Below are positions 17,068 to 24,543 of a DNA stretch of 56,386 nucleotides, piece by piece (position 1 is the stretch's first letter; every line of letters begins with the position of its first letter). A program made the translations under genes and the position numbers. Origin of the DNA: Acidobacteriaceae bacterium (GTDB taxonomy: Bacteria; Acidobacteriota; Terriglobia; Terriglobales; Acidobacteriaceae). The notes under the pieces were generated by a model that worked only from the letters and a program-made list of their open reading frames with translations, searched no databases and was not told the DNA's origin. The DNA is taken from contig DAIDGW010000259.1 in assembly GCA_027452245.1 (NCBI GenBank), forward strand, positions 1-56,386. The letters run 5' to 3'.

Positions 17068-17658
17068 TTACTGACTGGATTGTCGACCGGCGAACGGGAC
17101 CATCTGAATCTGTCTCGCAAGTGCATACGCTGTCGGGAGATCGCTGTCGTCGTAGACGAGGATGCGACCGAGCACGAGCACAGAGTTGTTCGGCGAGCAT
17201 ATTATCTTCATTCCTTGCGGCACATCCCCTTTCCAGTGTGGGCCGCTGATCAGGTACTCCCCAGCTAAGGTCCCTGTTGTGCGTTTGCCAACGTAGGCAA
17301 AGTTAGTGTTGGTCGACGGATCAGTGAACTGCACGCTGTAATAACGACCGGCCATGTCCGGCACATGCAATATTTGCGGTCCTTTATAGAGGTCCAACCA
17401 GCCGACCGTGGGGAGCGTGTCGCGGTTCACGCCGGTAGTCGCCAATTTTGAGGCCGAGGCCGGTGGGTGAATGGGATCCGCAAAAAGCGCCTGGGGCTCC
17501 GTGCAGAGCGTATTAACCGGGATTGGGCCGTCGCCAAACCCTTTGACGAGGATCGCCCGCTTGAACACACGGAGGATAAAGCTCGGCCACAAATAAATGA
17601 AAGCAAGCCATGTTATTACGCAGACCCCGCCGAATATGAGAAGGTGTTCAAGTGTCAT
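17068..17658 (-). CDS. DUF1254 protein, pair 1
   Basis: The 196-residue protein starts at the ATG inside the ATGA shared with the DUF1214 gene stop. It has an N-terminal membrane segment (residues 5-28) and then the DUF1254 core: VNRDTL, WLDLYKGPQILHVPDMAGR, RYYSVQFTDP, FAYVGKRTTGT and LISGPHWKGDVP. DUF1254 and DUF1214 normally form one polypeptide; here they are two coupled, membrane-anchored subunits. The enzymatic role is unknown. A close paralogue pair is at 29888-31143. Confidence 0.83.
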   Translation of the reverse strand: MTLEHLLIFGGVCVITWLAFIYLWPSFILRVFKRAILVKGFGDGPIPVNTLCTEPQALFADPIHPPASASKLATTGVNRDTLPTVGWLDLYKGPQILHVPDMAGRYYSVQFTDPSTNTNFAYVGKRTTGTLAGEYLISGPHWKGDVPQGMKIICSPNNSVLVLGRILVYDDSDLPTAYALARQIQMVPFAGRQSSQ

Positions 17659-18398
17659 GGAATTTTCGCCTTGACGACCGGCGGCACAGTATACTCGCCG
17701 TCGAGAATGGCCTCGCCGGGTTGGTACGCGCGCAGCCAGAGTATGAAGTTGCCCGAGGGCGCGGGCAGCCAGTTGGATTCGTGCCCCGTTGGAGCGGCAT
17801 TCTGGATGAAGATGTCGATTGAACCGTCGGCGCTCGGCAGGAGGCCGGAGCGATCGCTCACACTGTACCGTTTGATCGGATTCGGCACGAAACAATTCCG
17901 GGCCGTACCCATCGTGAGCGACCAGAACGCGTCGTTGGGTGGAAGCTGACCCGCCGGGAAATGCATGACGTAGTCGTGTCGGCCGGAGAGTGCCCCGCCC
18001 GCGCCGTCCGCATTCGTCCACCAGTACATTGCCTCCTCCGGCACGTTGACCGGACCGGGAAACAGTTGGGCGTGCGCGGCCCGCAAGAACATGCCATTGC
18101 CGGGTTTGCCGAGGCCCAACATGGTGATCCAGCCGTTTATCTTCACGGCCTTGATCCTCGCATACGCTTGGGCCGTGACAAACGCCAGTCCGAAGCCGAT
18201 GAGGAAACCCTGTATCACGTCGTTGCGCATCGTTCTCACATGAGTAGAGAAGAAGAGGTGGATGATGAAGTAGGCGCAGAGCGCGCCGATAAATGCCGCG
18301 AAATACGAGAGTGCCCTGCTCATAGTGCCTCTACCTGCTGGTTCAGCGGCGTGAGTTGCTTCTGCGAGAGCGCCACTTGACTTGTCTGTTATATCCAT
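17655..18398 (-). CDS. DUF1214 protein, pair 1
   Basis: From the ATG at 18398 the protein has 247 residues, two hydrophobic segments in the first 90, and a DUF1214 domain. Key runs are FPAGQLPPNDAFWSLTM, FVPNPIKRYSVSDRSGLLP, DIFIQNAAPTGHESNWLPAP and GNFILWLRAYQPG. An internal ATG giving MSRALSYFAAF is a possible alternative start. It is probable that the real start is the later one, because the 18398 ATG lies inside the palindromic operator at 18391-18407, whose -10 box points into this gene. It precedes and is coupled to DUF1254. Confidence 0.82.
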   Translation of the reverse strand: MDITDKSSGALAEATHAAEPAGRGTMSRALSYFAAFIGALCAYFIIHLFFSTHVRTMRNDVIQGFLIGFGLAFVTAQAYARIKAVKINGWITMLGLGKPGNGMFLRAAHAQLFPGPVNVPEEAMYWWTNADGAGGALSGRHDYVMHFPAGQLPPNDAFWSLTMGTARNCFVPNPIKRYSVSDRSGLLPSADGSIDIFIQNAAPTGHESNWLPAPSGNFILWLRAYQPGEAILDGEYTVPPVVKAKIP

Positions 18399-18407
18399 AG
18401 CAGATAT
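18391..18407. promoter_or_regulatory. Regulon operator, site 1
   Basis: ATATCCATAGCAGATAT matches 14 of 17 bases of the consensus shared with six other sites. TTGTCT (18383-18388) and TATAGT (18405-18410) flank it on the plus strand with a 16-bp spacer. On the minus strand TTGCAT and TATAAC give a promoter for DUF1214. Confidence 0.7.
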
Positions 18408-18433
18408 AGTGATGCAATGTCCATCGAGGCCGT

Positions 18434-18562
18434 GTGAAATTCCGCAGTGTTGTCGCTCCCTCCATTGCATTAGCGATCACGGCTTCCATCCTGGTGGGAC
18501 AAATCACCGACAGCTCAGGAACACCTCCTGTCAGTCAGTCCTCGCATATGCGAAATCCGTGA
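18434..18562 (+). pseudogene. Truncated paralogue of the secreted protein at 32804
   Basis: A 42-codon frame starts at GTG 27 bp after operator site 1. Its first residues VKFRSVV and the later GQITDSSGTPPVSQ align with VRFRRVL and GQAADSPGAPSVRQ of the complete protein at 32804-33214, which is likewise placed just after an operator. The remainder of the gene is missing. It is therefore a duplicated, truncated copy. The bases from here to 18733 carry nothing else I recognise. Confidence 0.6.
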
Positions 18563-18733
18563 CCGCCGGCGTTGGAAAACATTCCGCCGAATGTACAAAC
18601 ATTCCATTCCACATCCCGATGAAAGGCGAATAATGCGTCGATTATGCTCCCGCGTGTTTCACTCTGCGCTTGGCCGCAGCGGCATACAGGCGGAACACCT
18701 CCGCGTCTCCGGTCAGCCACTACAATGCCCTGT

Positions 18734-19525
18734 ATGAGTTTTGGCAGCCTGCTACGTCGCTGGCGCGCTGTTCGCCACCTCAGCCAGCTGGACCTGGCAA
18801 ACGATGCGGAGATCTCAACGCGTCATCTGAGTTGCATTGAGACCGGCCGCGCTTCGCCCAGCCGGGAGATGGTGCTGCGTCTTGCCGAGGCGCTGCAGGT
18901 TCCGTTACGCGAGCGCAATGCGTTGCTCCTTGCGGCCGGCTATGCTCCGCTTTACCGTCAGACCAGTCTCGACGCACCCGAACTGGAGGCCGCTCACCAC
19001 GCCGTGGAGCTTCTCTTGACGCAATTGGAGCCGTATCCAGTGCTGCTGCTGGATCGATATTGGAACACCCTGACGATGAACACCGGCGCAAAGCGTTTTC
19101 TCGCCCTCTTTCCCGGTTGTGATTCTGGAACGCCCCACAATGGCGTCCGCCTTGTCTTCGATCCCCAGGGATTGCGGCCGTTCATCGAAAATTGGGAACT
19201 CATCGCCGCACGCATCGTCCGGCGAGTAAGTCACGAAGCTGCCAGCAACCCGGCAGACGAGACGATGAAGCGGTTCCTCGATGAACTGCTCAGCTACCCG
19301 GACGTGCCGAGCCGCTGGTGCATACCCGATTTGCATGGCGCTCATTCGCCGTTCCTGACCATCAACTATCGATGGAATAACTCGATCCTTCGGTTGTTTT
19401 CTGTACTCAGCACCTTGGGCACGCCGCTGGACGTTGCTCTCCAGGAACTGCGAATAGAAACCTTTTTCCCTGCAGATGAAGCCACTCGCGCTGTGATGAG
19501 TTGCCTGGCCGAAGCAACGGTCTGA
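18734..19525 (+). CDS. XRE helix-turn-helix regulator with MmyB-like sensor domain
   Basis: The 263-residue protein has an XRE helix-turn-helix at residues 3-60 (LLRRWRAVRHLSQLDLAN, STRHLSCIETGRASPS). An MmyB/PAS-like ligand domain follows, with AGYAPLYRQTSL, VLLLDRYWNTLTMN and LTINYRWNNSILRLFSVLST. Members often bind a small lipid and control a neighbouring oxidoreductase gene. An alternative ATG lies three codons upstream. It faces away from the DUF1214 operon, so it may be read from operator site 1 or from its own promoter. Confidence 0.85.
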   Translation: MSFGSLLRRWRAVRHLSQLDLANDAEISTRHLSCIETGRASPSREMVLRLAEALQVPLRERNALLLAAGYAPLYRQTSLDAPELEAAHHAVELLLTQLEPYPVLLLDRYWNTLTMNTGAKRFLALFPGCDSGTPHNGVRLVFDPQGLRPFIENWELIAARIVRRVSHEAASNPADETMKRFLDELLSYPDVPSRWCIPDLHGAHSPFLTINYRWNNSILRLFSVLSTLGTPLDVALQELRIETFFPADEATRAVMSCLAEATV

Positions 19526-19556
19526 CATCTAAACGCTCCACTGCGGCGGGTTTCTT

Positions 19557-19575
19557 CATGACCTCCGAGGTCATG
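19557..19575. promoter_or_regulatory. 19-bp perfect palindrome
   Basis: CATGACCTC and GAGGTCATG flank one base. It lies between the XRE gene and the following NTF2-like gene, 75 bp upstream of the latter's start. Either an operator for that gene or a terminator without a strict T-tract (GTTTTTG follows 8 bp later). Confidence 0.5.
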
Positions 19576-19649
19576 GACAATGTTTTTGCTCCGTTGAATA
19601 GTAATTCTTGGATCTCCTGATCCGCTAAATCGAGTTGGAGAGACAGCAG

Positions 19650-20111
19650 ATGAAAAAGTTAGTGACGATACTGTTCGCCTGTGTATGCGTTGGACTGGTT
19701 TCGGCTCAATCAGCCAAGGCGCCTTCAAATGATTCAAGTGCCGCCGATATGTTTAAACAAATGACCCAGGATTGGGAAGACGCAACTCAGGCCCGCGATG
19801 TCGATAAGGTAAGTCAGATCGAGGCAGATGATTTGAGGATCGTTGGGTCCGATGGCAAGGTTTGGACCAAAGAGAACGATTTGGACGGCATCAGATCCGG
19901 TAAGGTCAAACATGTGCAAGCCGATTTGGGACCTATCGACGTGAAAATGTTAGGCGACGATGTTGCCGTGGTCCAGGGCACACTGACCGACAAGTCTGTC
20001 GCGGACGCACGCAATGTCACTGCTAAATCGGTGTATGCCTACATAGACGTTTGGGTGAAGCGCGGAGACAAATGGATGGTCGTCCGCTCCCAATACTTCC
20101 GCGTAAAGTGA
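19650..20111 (+). CDS. Secreted NTF2-like (SnoaL/DUF4440) protein
   Basis: The 153-residue protein starts at an ATG behind GGAGAGA. It has a signal peptide (residues 1-20, ending VSAQS). The mature part has the cone-shaped NTF2 fold pattern: an N-terminal helix MTQDWEDATQARDVDKV, IVGSDGKVWTKEND, and the final strands SVYAYIDVWVKRGDKWMVV. DUF4440 proteins bind or turn over small hydrophobic ligands; no specific activity can be assigned. Confidence 0.8.
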   Translation: MKKLVTILFACVCVGLVSAQSAKAPSNDSSAADMFKQMTQDWEDATQARDVDKVSQIEADDLRIVGSDGKVWTKENDLDGIRSGKVKHVQADLGPIDVKMLGDDVAVVQGTLTDKSVADARNVTAKSVYAYIDVWVKRGDKWMVVRSQYFRVK

Positions 20112-20305
20112 GCGTGCTTCGCAACTGTATCTCGCCGCGACCCATCATCGCTGACATTTGCAATCTTCTATATGCTTCGGCGACCAGATGTCGACTAACT
20201 TCTACCTGCTACGGATTTACAAGCTGCATGCAGGCAACGAGCAGCACTTGCCGGGGTCTTGGGGCAAAGCGTCATGAACAAATACCGGAAAGAGGAACGG
20301 CTAAA

Positions 20306-21160
20306 GTGACTCAACATCTGAAGGACTTCTCACCAGTGCGGCTCGTGAATCTCGCGCTTGGCGCCGGAAGGTTCGTGTTCTCCGTCGCGATTGTTGCGTT
20401 GGGCAGCGAAACCCTGCTGTGTGCACGGTATGCTGATAACCCGCACGGCCGTAGTTGTAGTTATAGAGTGATCCCAGTCATTCCCTGGCTTCCCGCTATT
20501 CCCTGGCTCGCTTGTTTCTTCGGAGCAATTGTTGTGGCGTGCGGAGCAGGTCTCCTGCTCAAGCGCACCGCGCGATCTTCGTCGTTGGTCTTGGGGAGCC
20601 TTTTCTTCTTGTGCGCGCTGATTCTTGACTTGCCGAATTATGCTCACGATCTCGGCAACATGGGATTGCGCACCGAAGTTTTTGAGCCTCTGTCACTCGC
20701 TGCCCTGGCCTGGCTTTCAGTCGGTGACCTTGCGATTCCGGGTTGGCTCACACGCGGAGCCCGTTATGTGCTGGGGGTTTCTCTCGTCGTCTTCGGAGTT
20801 GATCACTTTATAGGGGTCGTCTTTATCGCCACGCTGGTTCCCACATGGATACCCTGGCGGGAATTCTGGGTCGGGATCTCCGGCGTGGTCTTCATTGTTG
20901 CGGGAATCGCGATCGGCTTGAAGACTCTGCAAACATGGGGCGCATTTGTGCTGGGCTTGATGTTTGCCGTCTGGGTATTCACTCTTCATCTGCCGAGGGT
21001 TCTGGGTCTCTACGGCATTCCAGGAGCCCCCCACAACCCCAACGAGTGGTCGAGTCTATTTATTGCCGTGGCGCTTTGGGGAGGTCCATGGGTCATTGCC
21101 CGGCCCGCCAAAGCACCTAAAGCATCGTCCTTGGATTCAAACGCTGTTCAGGTGCCATAA
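20306..21160 (+). CDS. DoxX-like multi-pass membrane protein
   Basis: The start is the GTG at 20306 behind AGAGGAAC; the longer open frame overlaps the previous gene and is not protein-like. The 284-residue product has about eight hydrophobic segments with short loops. Examples are FVFSVAIVALGSE, WLACFFGAIVVACGAGLLL, VLGVSLVVFGVDHFI and FWVGISGVVFIVAGIAIGL. Repeated G-x-x-R/D positions and paired four-helix units resemble DoxX/DUF4149-like proteins. Function unknown. Confidence 0.72.
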   Translation: MTQHLKDFSPVRLVNLALGAGRFVFSVAIVALGSETLLCARYADNPHGRSCSYRVIPVIPWLPAIPWLACFFGAIVVACGAGLLLKRTARSSSLVLGSLFFLCALILDLPNYAHDLGNMGLRTEVFEPLSLAALAWLSVGDLAIPGWLTRGARYVLGVSLVVFGVDHFIGVVFIATLVPTWIPWREFWVGISGVVFIVAGIAIGLKTLQTWGAFVLGLMFAVWVFTLHLPRVLGLYGIPGAPHNPNEWSSLFIAVALWGGPWVIARPAKAPKASSLDSNAVQVP

Positions 21161-21254
21161 AGTCTGAGACAGCCTGTCGCCGTTCGCGTGGCGAACCGCA
21201 TGCTACAGGTTGCTCACCAATCGATGATGAGGAAATGGCTTCAGAATTCCTTTG

Positions 21255-21411
21255 TCAGGTATAACGAGCAACGGGTACCTTTGGCGCGGTTCTCTCCACG
21301 GCTTGTATCTGGCTCTTTTCACATACGCATAAAACCAGCGTGAGTTCCTGCGAGGCCAGATACAGACCCACGATATCGCGCACCTTCTGGCGATCACGCG
21401 GACCGTAGCCG
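21255..21411 (-). pseudogene. IS630-family transposase fragment
   Basis: The minus-strand frame reads GPRDRQKVRDIVGLYL, then LVLCVCEKSQIQAVERTAP, before a stop at 21255. This matches the part of IS630 transposases that carries the DEKSQIQAL motif, with the catalytic aspartate replaced by cysteine. Neither end of an IS remains. It abuts the 3' end of the hydrolase gene. Confidence 0.7.
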
Positions 21412-22215
21412 TCAAAGACCCCTTACAAAAGCGTCTGCAAGTTGATGCACGTAAGGCGCGGTGTAAATGTTGGCGTGTCCGGCGCCGGAAATGACGACCG
21501 GCTCAACACCCAGGACACGACGCGCCGCCGACTGTTCCCACTCGGGCCGAATCTGATCGTCAGCCGAACCCGAAACATCTACGTTATCGACGCTCGGGAG
21601 CGCCTTCAAGGGGCAGACTTCGTAAAAACCAACTATGGCATGGGCAGATGGCGAGGCGTCGATGCGCTCCTGCATCGCTTTGAACTGTGCCTTCGTTGTA
21701 TTGGGATCGTTGACGAGTCTGAGAAAATCGTCCGTGATGCTTTGAGAAGCCTTGAGCAGCCGGTCGAGAAAGCTTCCCGGAACAGCGACCTGCTCGGTTT
21801 GGCAGATTTCGATGAATGCCTTGCCAGGAAGCGGGATGGCGGCATTGACATAGACGAGCCGTCTGACGGGACGCGCCGCCGCGACCAGAGGCAGGAAATT
21901 ACCCTCGTTCGATGTTCCGACAATCACAACTCTATCAGTGACGCCTTGAAGCGCTTTAACAACTGAAGAAGCGCGATCTTCATTGGGCGTGTTGGAACCC
22001 CGTACAGAGCTGTGTACGAGCATCGACGGGAAGCCTCGATTCTCCAATTCGGCAAGGATTGGGCGGTAAGCCCGGTCTATCACACCGCCGACGGAACCGG
22101 AAACGTGAAAGACAAACCTGGTCGCAGCGTTGACCTCCGCTGTCAGGCCATGTACTGCCGTCCATGCAAGCCCTGATAATCCAGTTGCCAAGAAGGTCCT
22201 TCGCTGAAGTTTCAT
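21412..22215 (-). CDS. Tat-exported alpha/beta hydrolase
   Basis: The 267-residue protein opens with a twin-arginine-type signal (KLQRRTFLATGLSGLAW). The hydrolase core has the nucleophile serine in IVGTSNEGNFLP (about residue 100), an aspartate candidate in SGSADDQIRPEWE and the late histidine in VISGAGHANIY. Length and motif order fit small esterase/lipase-like alpha/beta hydrolases. It is read leftward from operator site 2. Its 3' end meets an IS630 remnant, so the last residues may not be original. Confidence 0.82.
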   Translation of the reverse strand: MKLQRRTFLATGLSGLAWTAVHGLTAEVNAATRFVFHVSGSVGGVIDRAYRPILAELENRGFPSMLVHSSVRGSNTPNEDRASSVVKALQGVTDRVVIVGTSNEGNFLPLVAAARPVRRLVYVNAAIPLPGKAFIEICQTEQVAVPGSFLDRLLKASQSITDDFLRLVNDPNTTKAQFKAMQERIDASPSAHAIVGFYEVCPLKALPSVDNVDVSGSADDQIRPEWEQSAARRVLGVEPVVISGAGHANIYTAPYVHQLADAFVRGL

Positions 22216-22300
22216 TGACTCCCCTCAATTACCCACGAAGCTTTGTTTAGAGCAAGGAAGCGATTTGGTGTCGCTCTCGTGTGGCCGCTGTTTGCATTAT

Positions 22301-22317
22301 ATAACCGTAGCGGATAT
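22301..22317. promoter_or_regulatory. Regulon operator, site 2 (divergent)
   Basis: ATAACCGTAGCGGATAT fits the consensus except at two positions. On the plus strand TTGCAT (22292-22297) and TATAGT (22315-22320) are 17 bp apart, aimed at the sigma-like gene. On the minus strand TATAAT follows the palindrome and is aimed at the hydrolase. Confidence 0.75.
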
Positions 22318-22402
22318 AGTAAACAATAATACGCCAGAGCCTCGCGGCGTTGGAAAGTGTGACGTTCGCCAGGGCATACCATTCCTGTCACACAAGCATT
22401 GG

Positions 22403-22480
22403 CCCTGTGCACAGGGGAGCAGGAATCTGTGAATCGTGACGACTGAGGTGCGCTGGCCTCCTCTTTCAGCGAGTCGCTGA
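22403..22480. promoter_or_regulatory. Two palindromes in the leader of the sigma-like gene
   Basis: CCCTGTGCACAGGG at 22403-22416 is a perfect 14-bp palindrome. TCAGCGA and TCGCTGA at 22466-22480 pair around one base. Both lie in the 220-bp leader between operator site 2 and the GTG start at 22542, so the transcript leader may be folded or bound by a second regulator. Confidence 0.45.
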
Positions 22481-22541
22481 GCGGATATTGAGACCGCAGT
22501 TTACCGTCGTGTCCCACGAGGGGGAACGAAAGGACCACGAA

Positions 22542-23117
22542 GTGAAACAGTCGGTTGCCAACAGTTCGTTAAGTCAATACGCAACGTCAGAGGACTTCCA
22601 CCGGGTATTCGATCAGGACAGGCGCAGTTTGCATCGTTTGTCTCTGCTCTTAACGGTGGTTGAAGACATGGCTGAACGGTGTGTTCGGTCAGCTCTCGAA
22701 GAGTGCATCACAGTCAATGGCGTCTTCAGGAAGTTTGCTACGTCGTGGGCTCGGCGCAGTGTTATTACAAACGCGATTCGCTTCACGGACATGAGAGAGA
22801 ACCTTCCTTCATCGCCTATCCAGAGAGTTTTCATGGCTGATGCTTCTCTCGCCGAATCTCAGGCGATTTGCGTTAGTGCTCTTCAGAATCTACAGCGTTT
22901 TGTGTTCGTTATGTCCGCCCTCGAACAATATACCGATCACGAATGTTCCATCCTATTGCGCTGTTCATATCACGATGTGTGTGAGGCACGAACACTGGCA
23001 TTTCGGCATATCGAAGGAGCTTGCGGGCTATCTGTGAGGGAATACGTTCCGAGTCTTCGAGCATGGCTAGCTTGCTCCAGGGAGTCAGGGAGTGACCAGA
23101 TGCACGCTACAGTCTGA
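22542..23117 (+). CDS. Divergent sigma-factor-like protein
   Basis: The start is taken as GTG 22542 behind GAAAGGA, giving 191 residues. It has the pattern of a group of acidobacterial sigma-70-like proteins: DFHRVFDQDRRSLHRLSLL, AERCVRSALEEC, FATSWARRSVITNAIR, and a region-4-like part FVMSALEQYTDHECSILL followed by SYHDVCEARTLAFRHI. The last part is the helix-turn-helix expected to read a -35 box. No anti-sigma gene is adjacent. It shares operator site 2 with the divergent hydrolase. Confidence 0.72.
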   Translation: MKQSVANSSLSQYATSEDFHRVFDQDRRSLHRLSLLLTVVEDMAERCVRSALEECITVNGVFRKFATSWARRSVITNAIRFTDMRENLPSSPIQRVFMADASLAESQAICVSALQNLQRFVFVMSALEQYTDHECSILLRCSYHDVCEARTLAFRHIEGACGLSVREYVPSLRAWLACSRESGSDQMHATV

Positions 23118-23294
23118 TGGATTTGGCCTGCCCGGTATTTGTACCAGTAGACGAGTTAGTGTAGCGCAACTGTGAAGATGTTATTGGCCAGTCGCAGCTA
23201 CCGGGGGTTTGGGAAGGCGGGCAACATAGCGCGACACCCTTTGTTGTGGTGCCGTCAGAGTATGTGCAGGTCGGAGATCTGCCCGGAGGTTTCG

Positions 23295-24065
23295 ATGAAG
23301 GTTCGTTCAAATATGGTCTTGGCGTGCTCTCTTTTAAGCGCATTTGCAGGCATCAGCATCACCTCGTCCGCTCATGCCGAGGGGCGTGTATATCAGGCGG
23401 CAACACAAGCAGGCGCGCAGAGTACGGCTTCAACACAATCTAATGTTGCTTCGGATTCGTCGTCCTCACCCACGGCACTACAGCGGACGGCTGTTGTTCT
23501 CCGCTTCGCAGTTCAATCGCAGCCGTCGTCGGATACGGCAGCGCTCTCTGCACAGGCTTGCCCACGGGTTCCCGCTGCAGCGCCGTTTTCTGATGCGGGC
23601 AGTGCTGACGCCTCGCAGAAGCCTATCAAAGTAGACCCAGCCATTCTTGACAAAATCACCGTTGAGATGCAAGACAAATTGTCGAAGAAGATGACCGTAC
23701 TGGTTAATCCAGATCCACAATCGATTCCCCTGGGCGCGACTGTGATCAGCGGATGCATTACAAGGGCGAATGCCGGCAACTCTGCAGAAAGACTCCTGGG
23801 CATGGGCCTGGGGTCAAGTCATCTCAACGTCCATGTCGTTGCTCTTTCACGAGTGAAGGATGGCTGGAATTCTGTCGACAGCTTCGACATTCGGATCAAA
23901 GGTGGAATCCTTTTACCGCCGCTCGGTCCGGTTGGTCTTGCAGTCCACGTGGCCCGGGACACACAACAAACACTCTCAGCAGATGCAAAGAAGCTTGCAG
24001 ACAAGATTGTGAAGCGGCTGGCGACAGACATGAAAGCAAAGAAACAGGTCGCAAAGAATGGTTGA
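23295..24065 (+). CDS. Secreted DUF4410-like protein
   Basis: The ATG at 23295 follows CGGAGG. The 256-residue protein has a signal peptide (SNMVLACSLLSAFAGISI ... AHAEG), then a serine/threonine-rich linker. From about residue 115 there is a domain with VDPAILDKITVEMQDKLSKK, IPLGATVISGCITRANAGN and VVALSRVKDGWNSVDS. This is the pattern of DUF4410 outer-membrane-associated proteins. Function unknown. It follows the sigma-like gene by 177 bp in the same direction. Confidence 0.72.
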   Translation: MKVRSNMVLACSLLSAFAGISITSSAHAEGRVYQAATQAGAQSTASTQSNVASDSSSSPTALQRTAVVLRFAVQSQPSSDTAALSAQACPRVPAAAPFSDAGSADASQKPIKVDPAILDKITVEMQDKLSKKMTVLVNPDPQSIPLGATVISGCITRANAGNSAERLLGMGLGSSHLNVHVVALSRVKDGWNSVDSFDIRIKGGILLPPLGPVGLAVHVARDTQQTLSADAKKLADKIVKRLATDMKAKKQVAKNG

Positions 24066-24244
24066 GGCCCGTTCGCCTAAACGCTGTTTGTCCGGTCCTA
24101 GAATCCATTGCATCGGCAGCAAGGACCAACAGTTGCAAGCGACACTTGGCGTTCAAAAGTATGGCAACGCCGGGATCTCCGAAGTGAGGGATCCGCCATG
24201 CTATTTACCAGAGTGTGTACGTAAACCATCAATAGGAGGAAATA

Positions 24245-24493
24245 GTGAAACGAATCTCACCAACCCCATTCCTGTTTGCCGCGCTGTTTGTGGCTGCAGC
24301 AAGTACAGGCAGTTCATTGACTGTAGATGTGGCACCGTCCGCAATGGCAGCGATCGCAGGAGTTGCCGGTCAGGACAGCAGCGCATCTTCGGCTGCCAGA
24401 AGCTGGAATATGTTTCAACTTTCAGGTATGGGTCGCTTTCTTCCTTTCTTCACGGAGTCAGGGAGTCAGTTAGAACGCACTGCGTCCCGGTAG
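24245..24493 (+). CDS. Small secreted protein
   Basis: The GTG start follows a textbook AGGAGG with six bases between. The 82 residues begin with a signal peptide (KRISPTPFLFAALFVAAAS) and continue alanine/serine-rich with no known motif. The excellent ribosome binding site is the main support. It runs toward the convergent hydrolase gene. Confidence 0.6.
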   Translation: MKRISPTPFLFAALFVAAASTGSSLTVDVAPSAMAAIAGVAGQDSSASSAARSWNMFQLSGMGRFLPFFTESGSQLERTASR

Positions 24494-24543
24494 TTTCGTA
24501 ATTCGGAGCTTTGATCTTTGTCAAACGGATGGTTCCTTTATAC

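Noticed and set aside
17659-18021. N-terminal part of the long frame holding DUF1254
   Set aside because: It lies antiparallel in frame over the DUF1214 coding region; the coupled ATG at 17658 gives a family-length protein.
20051-20305. N-terminal 85 codons of the DoxX-like frame
   Set aside because: They overlap the preceding gene and are not membrane-protein-like; the GTG at 20306 has a ribosome binding site.
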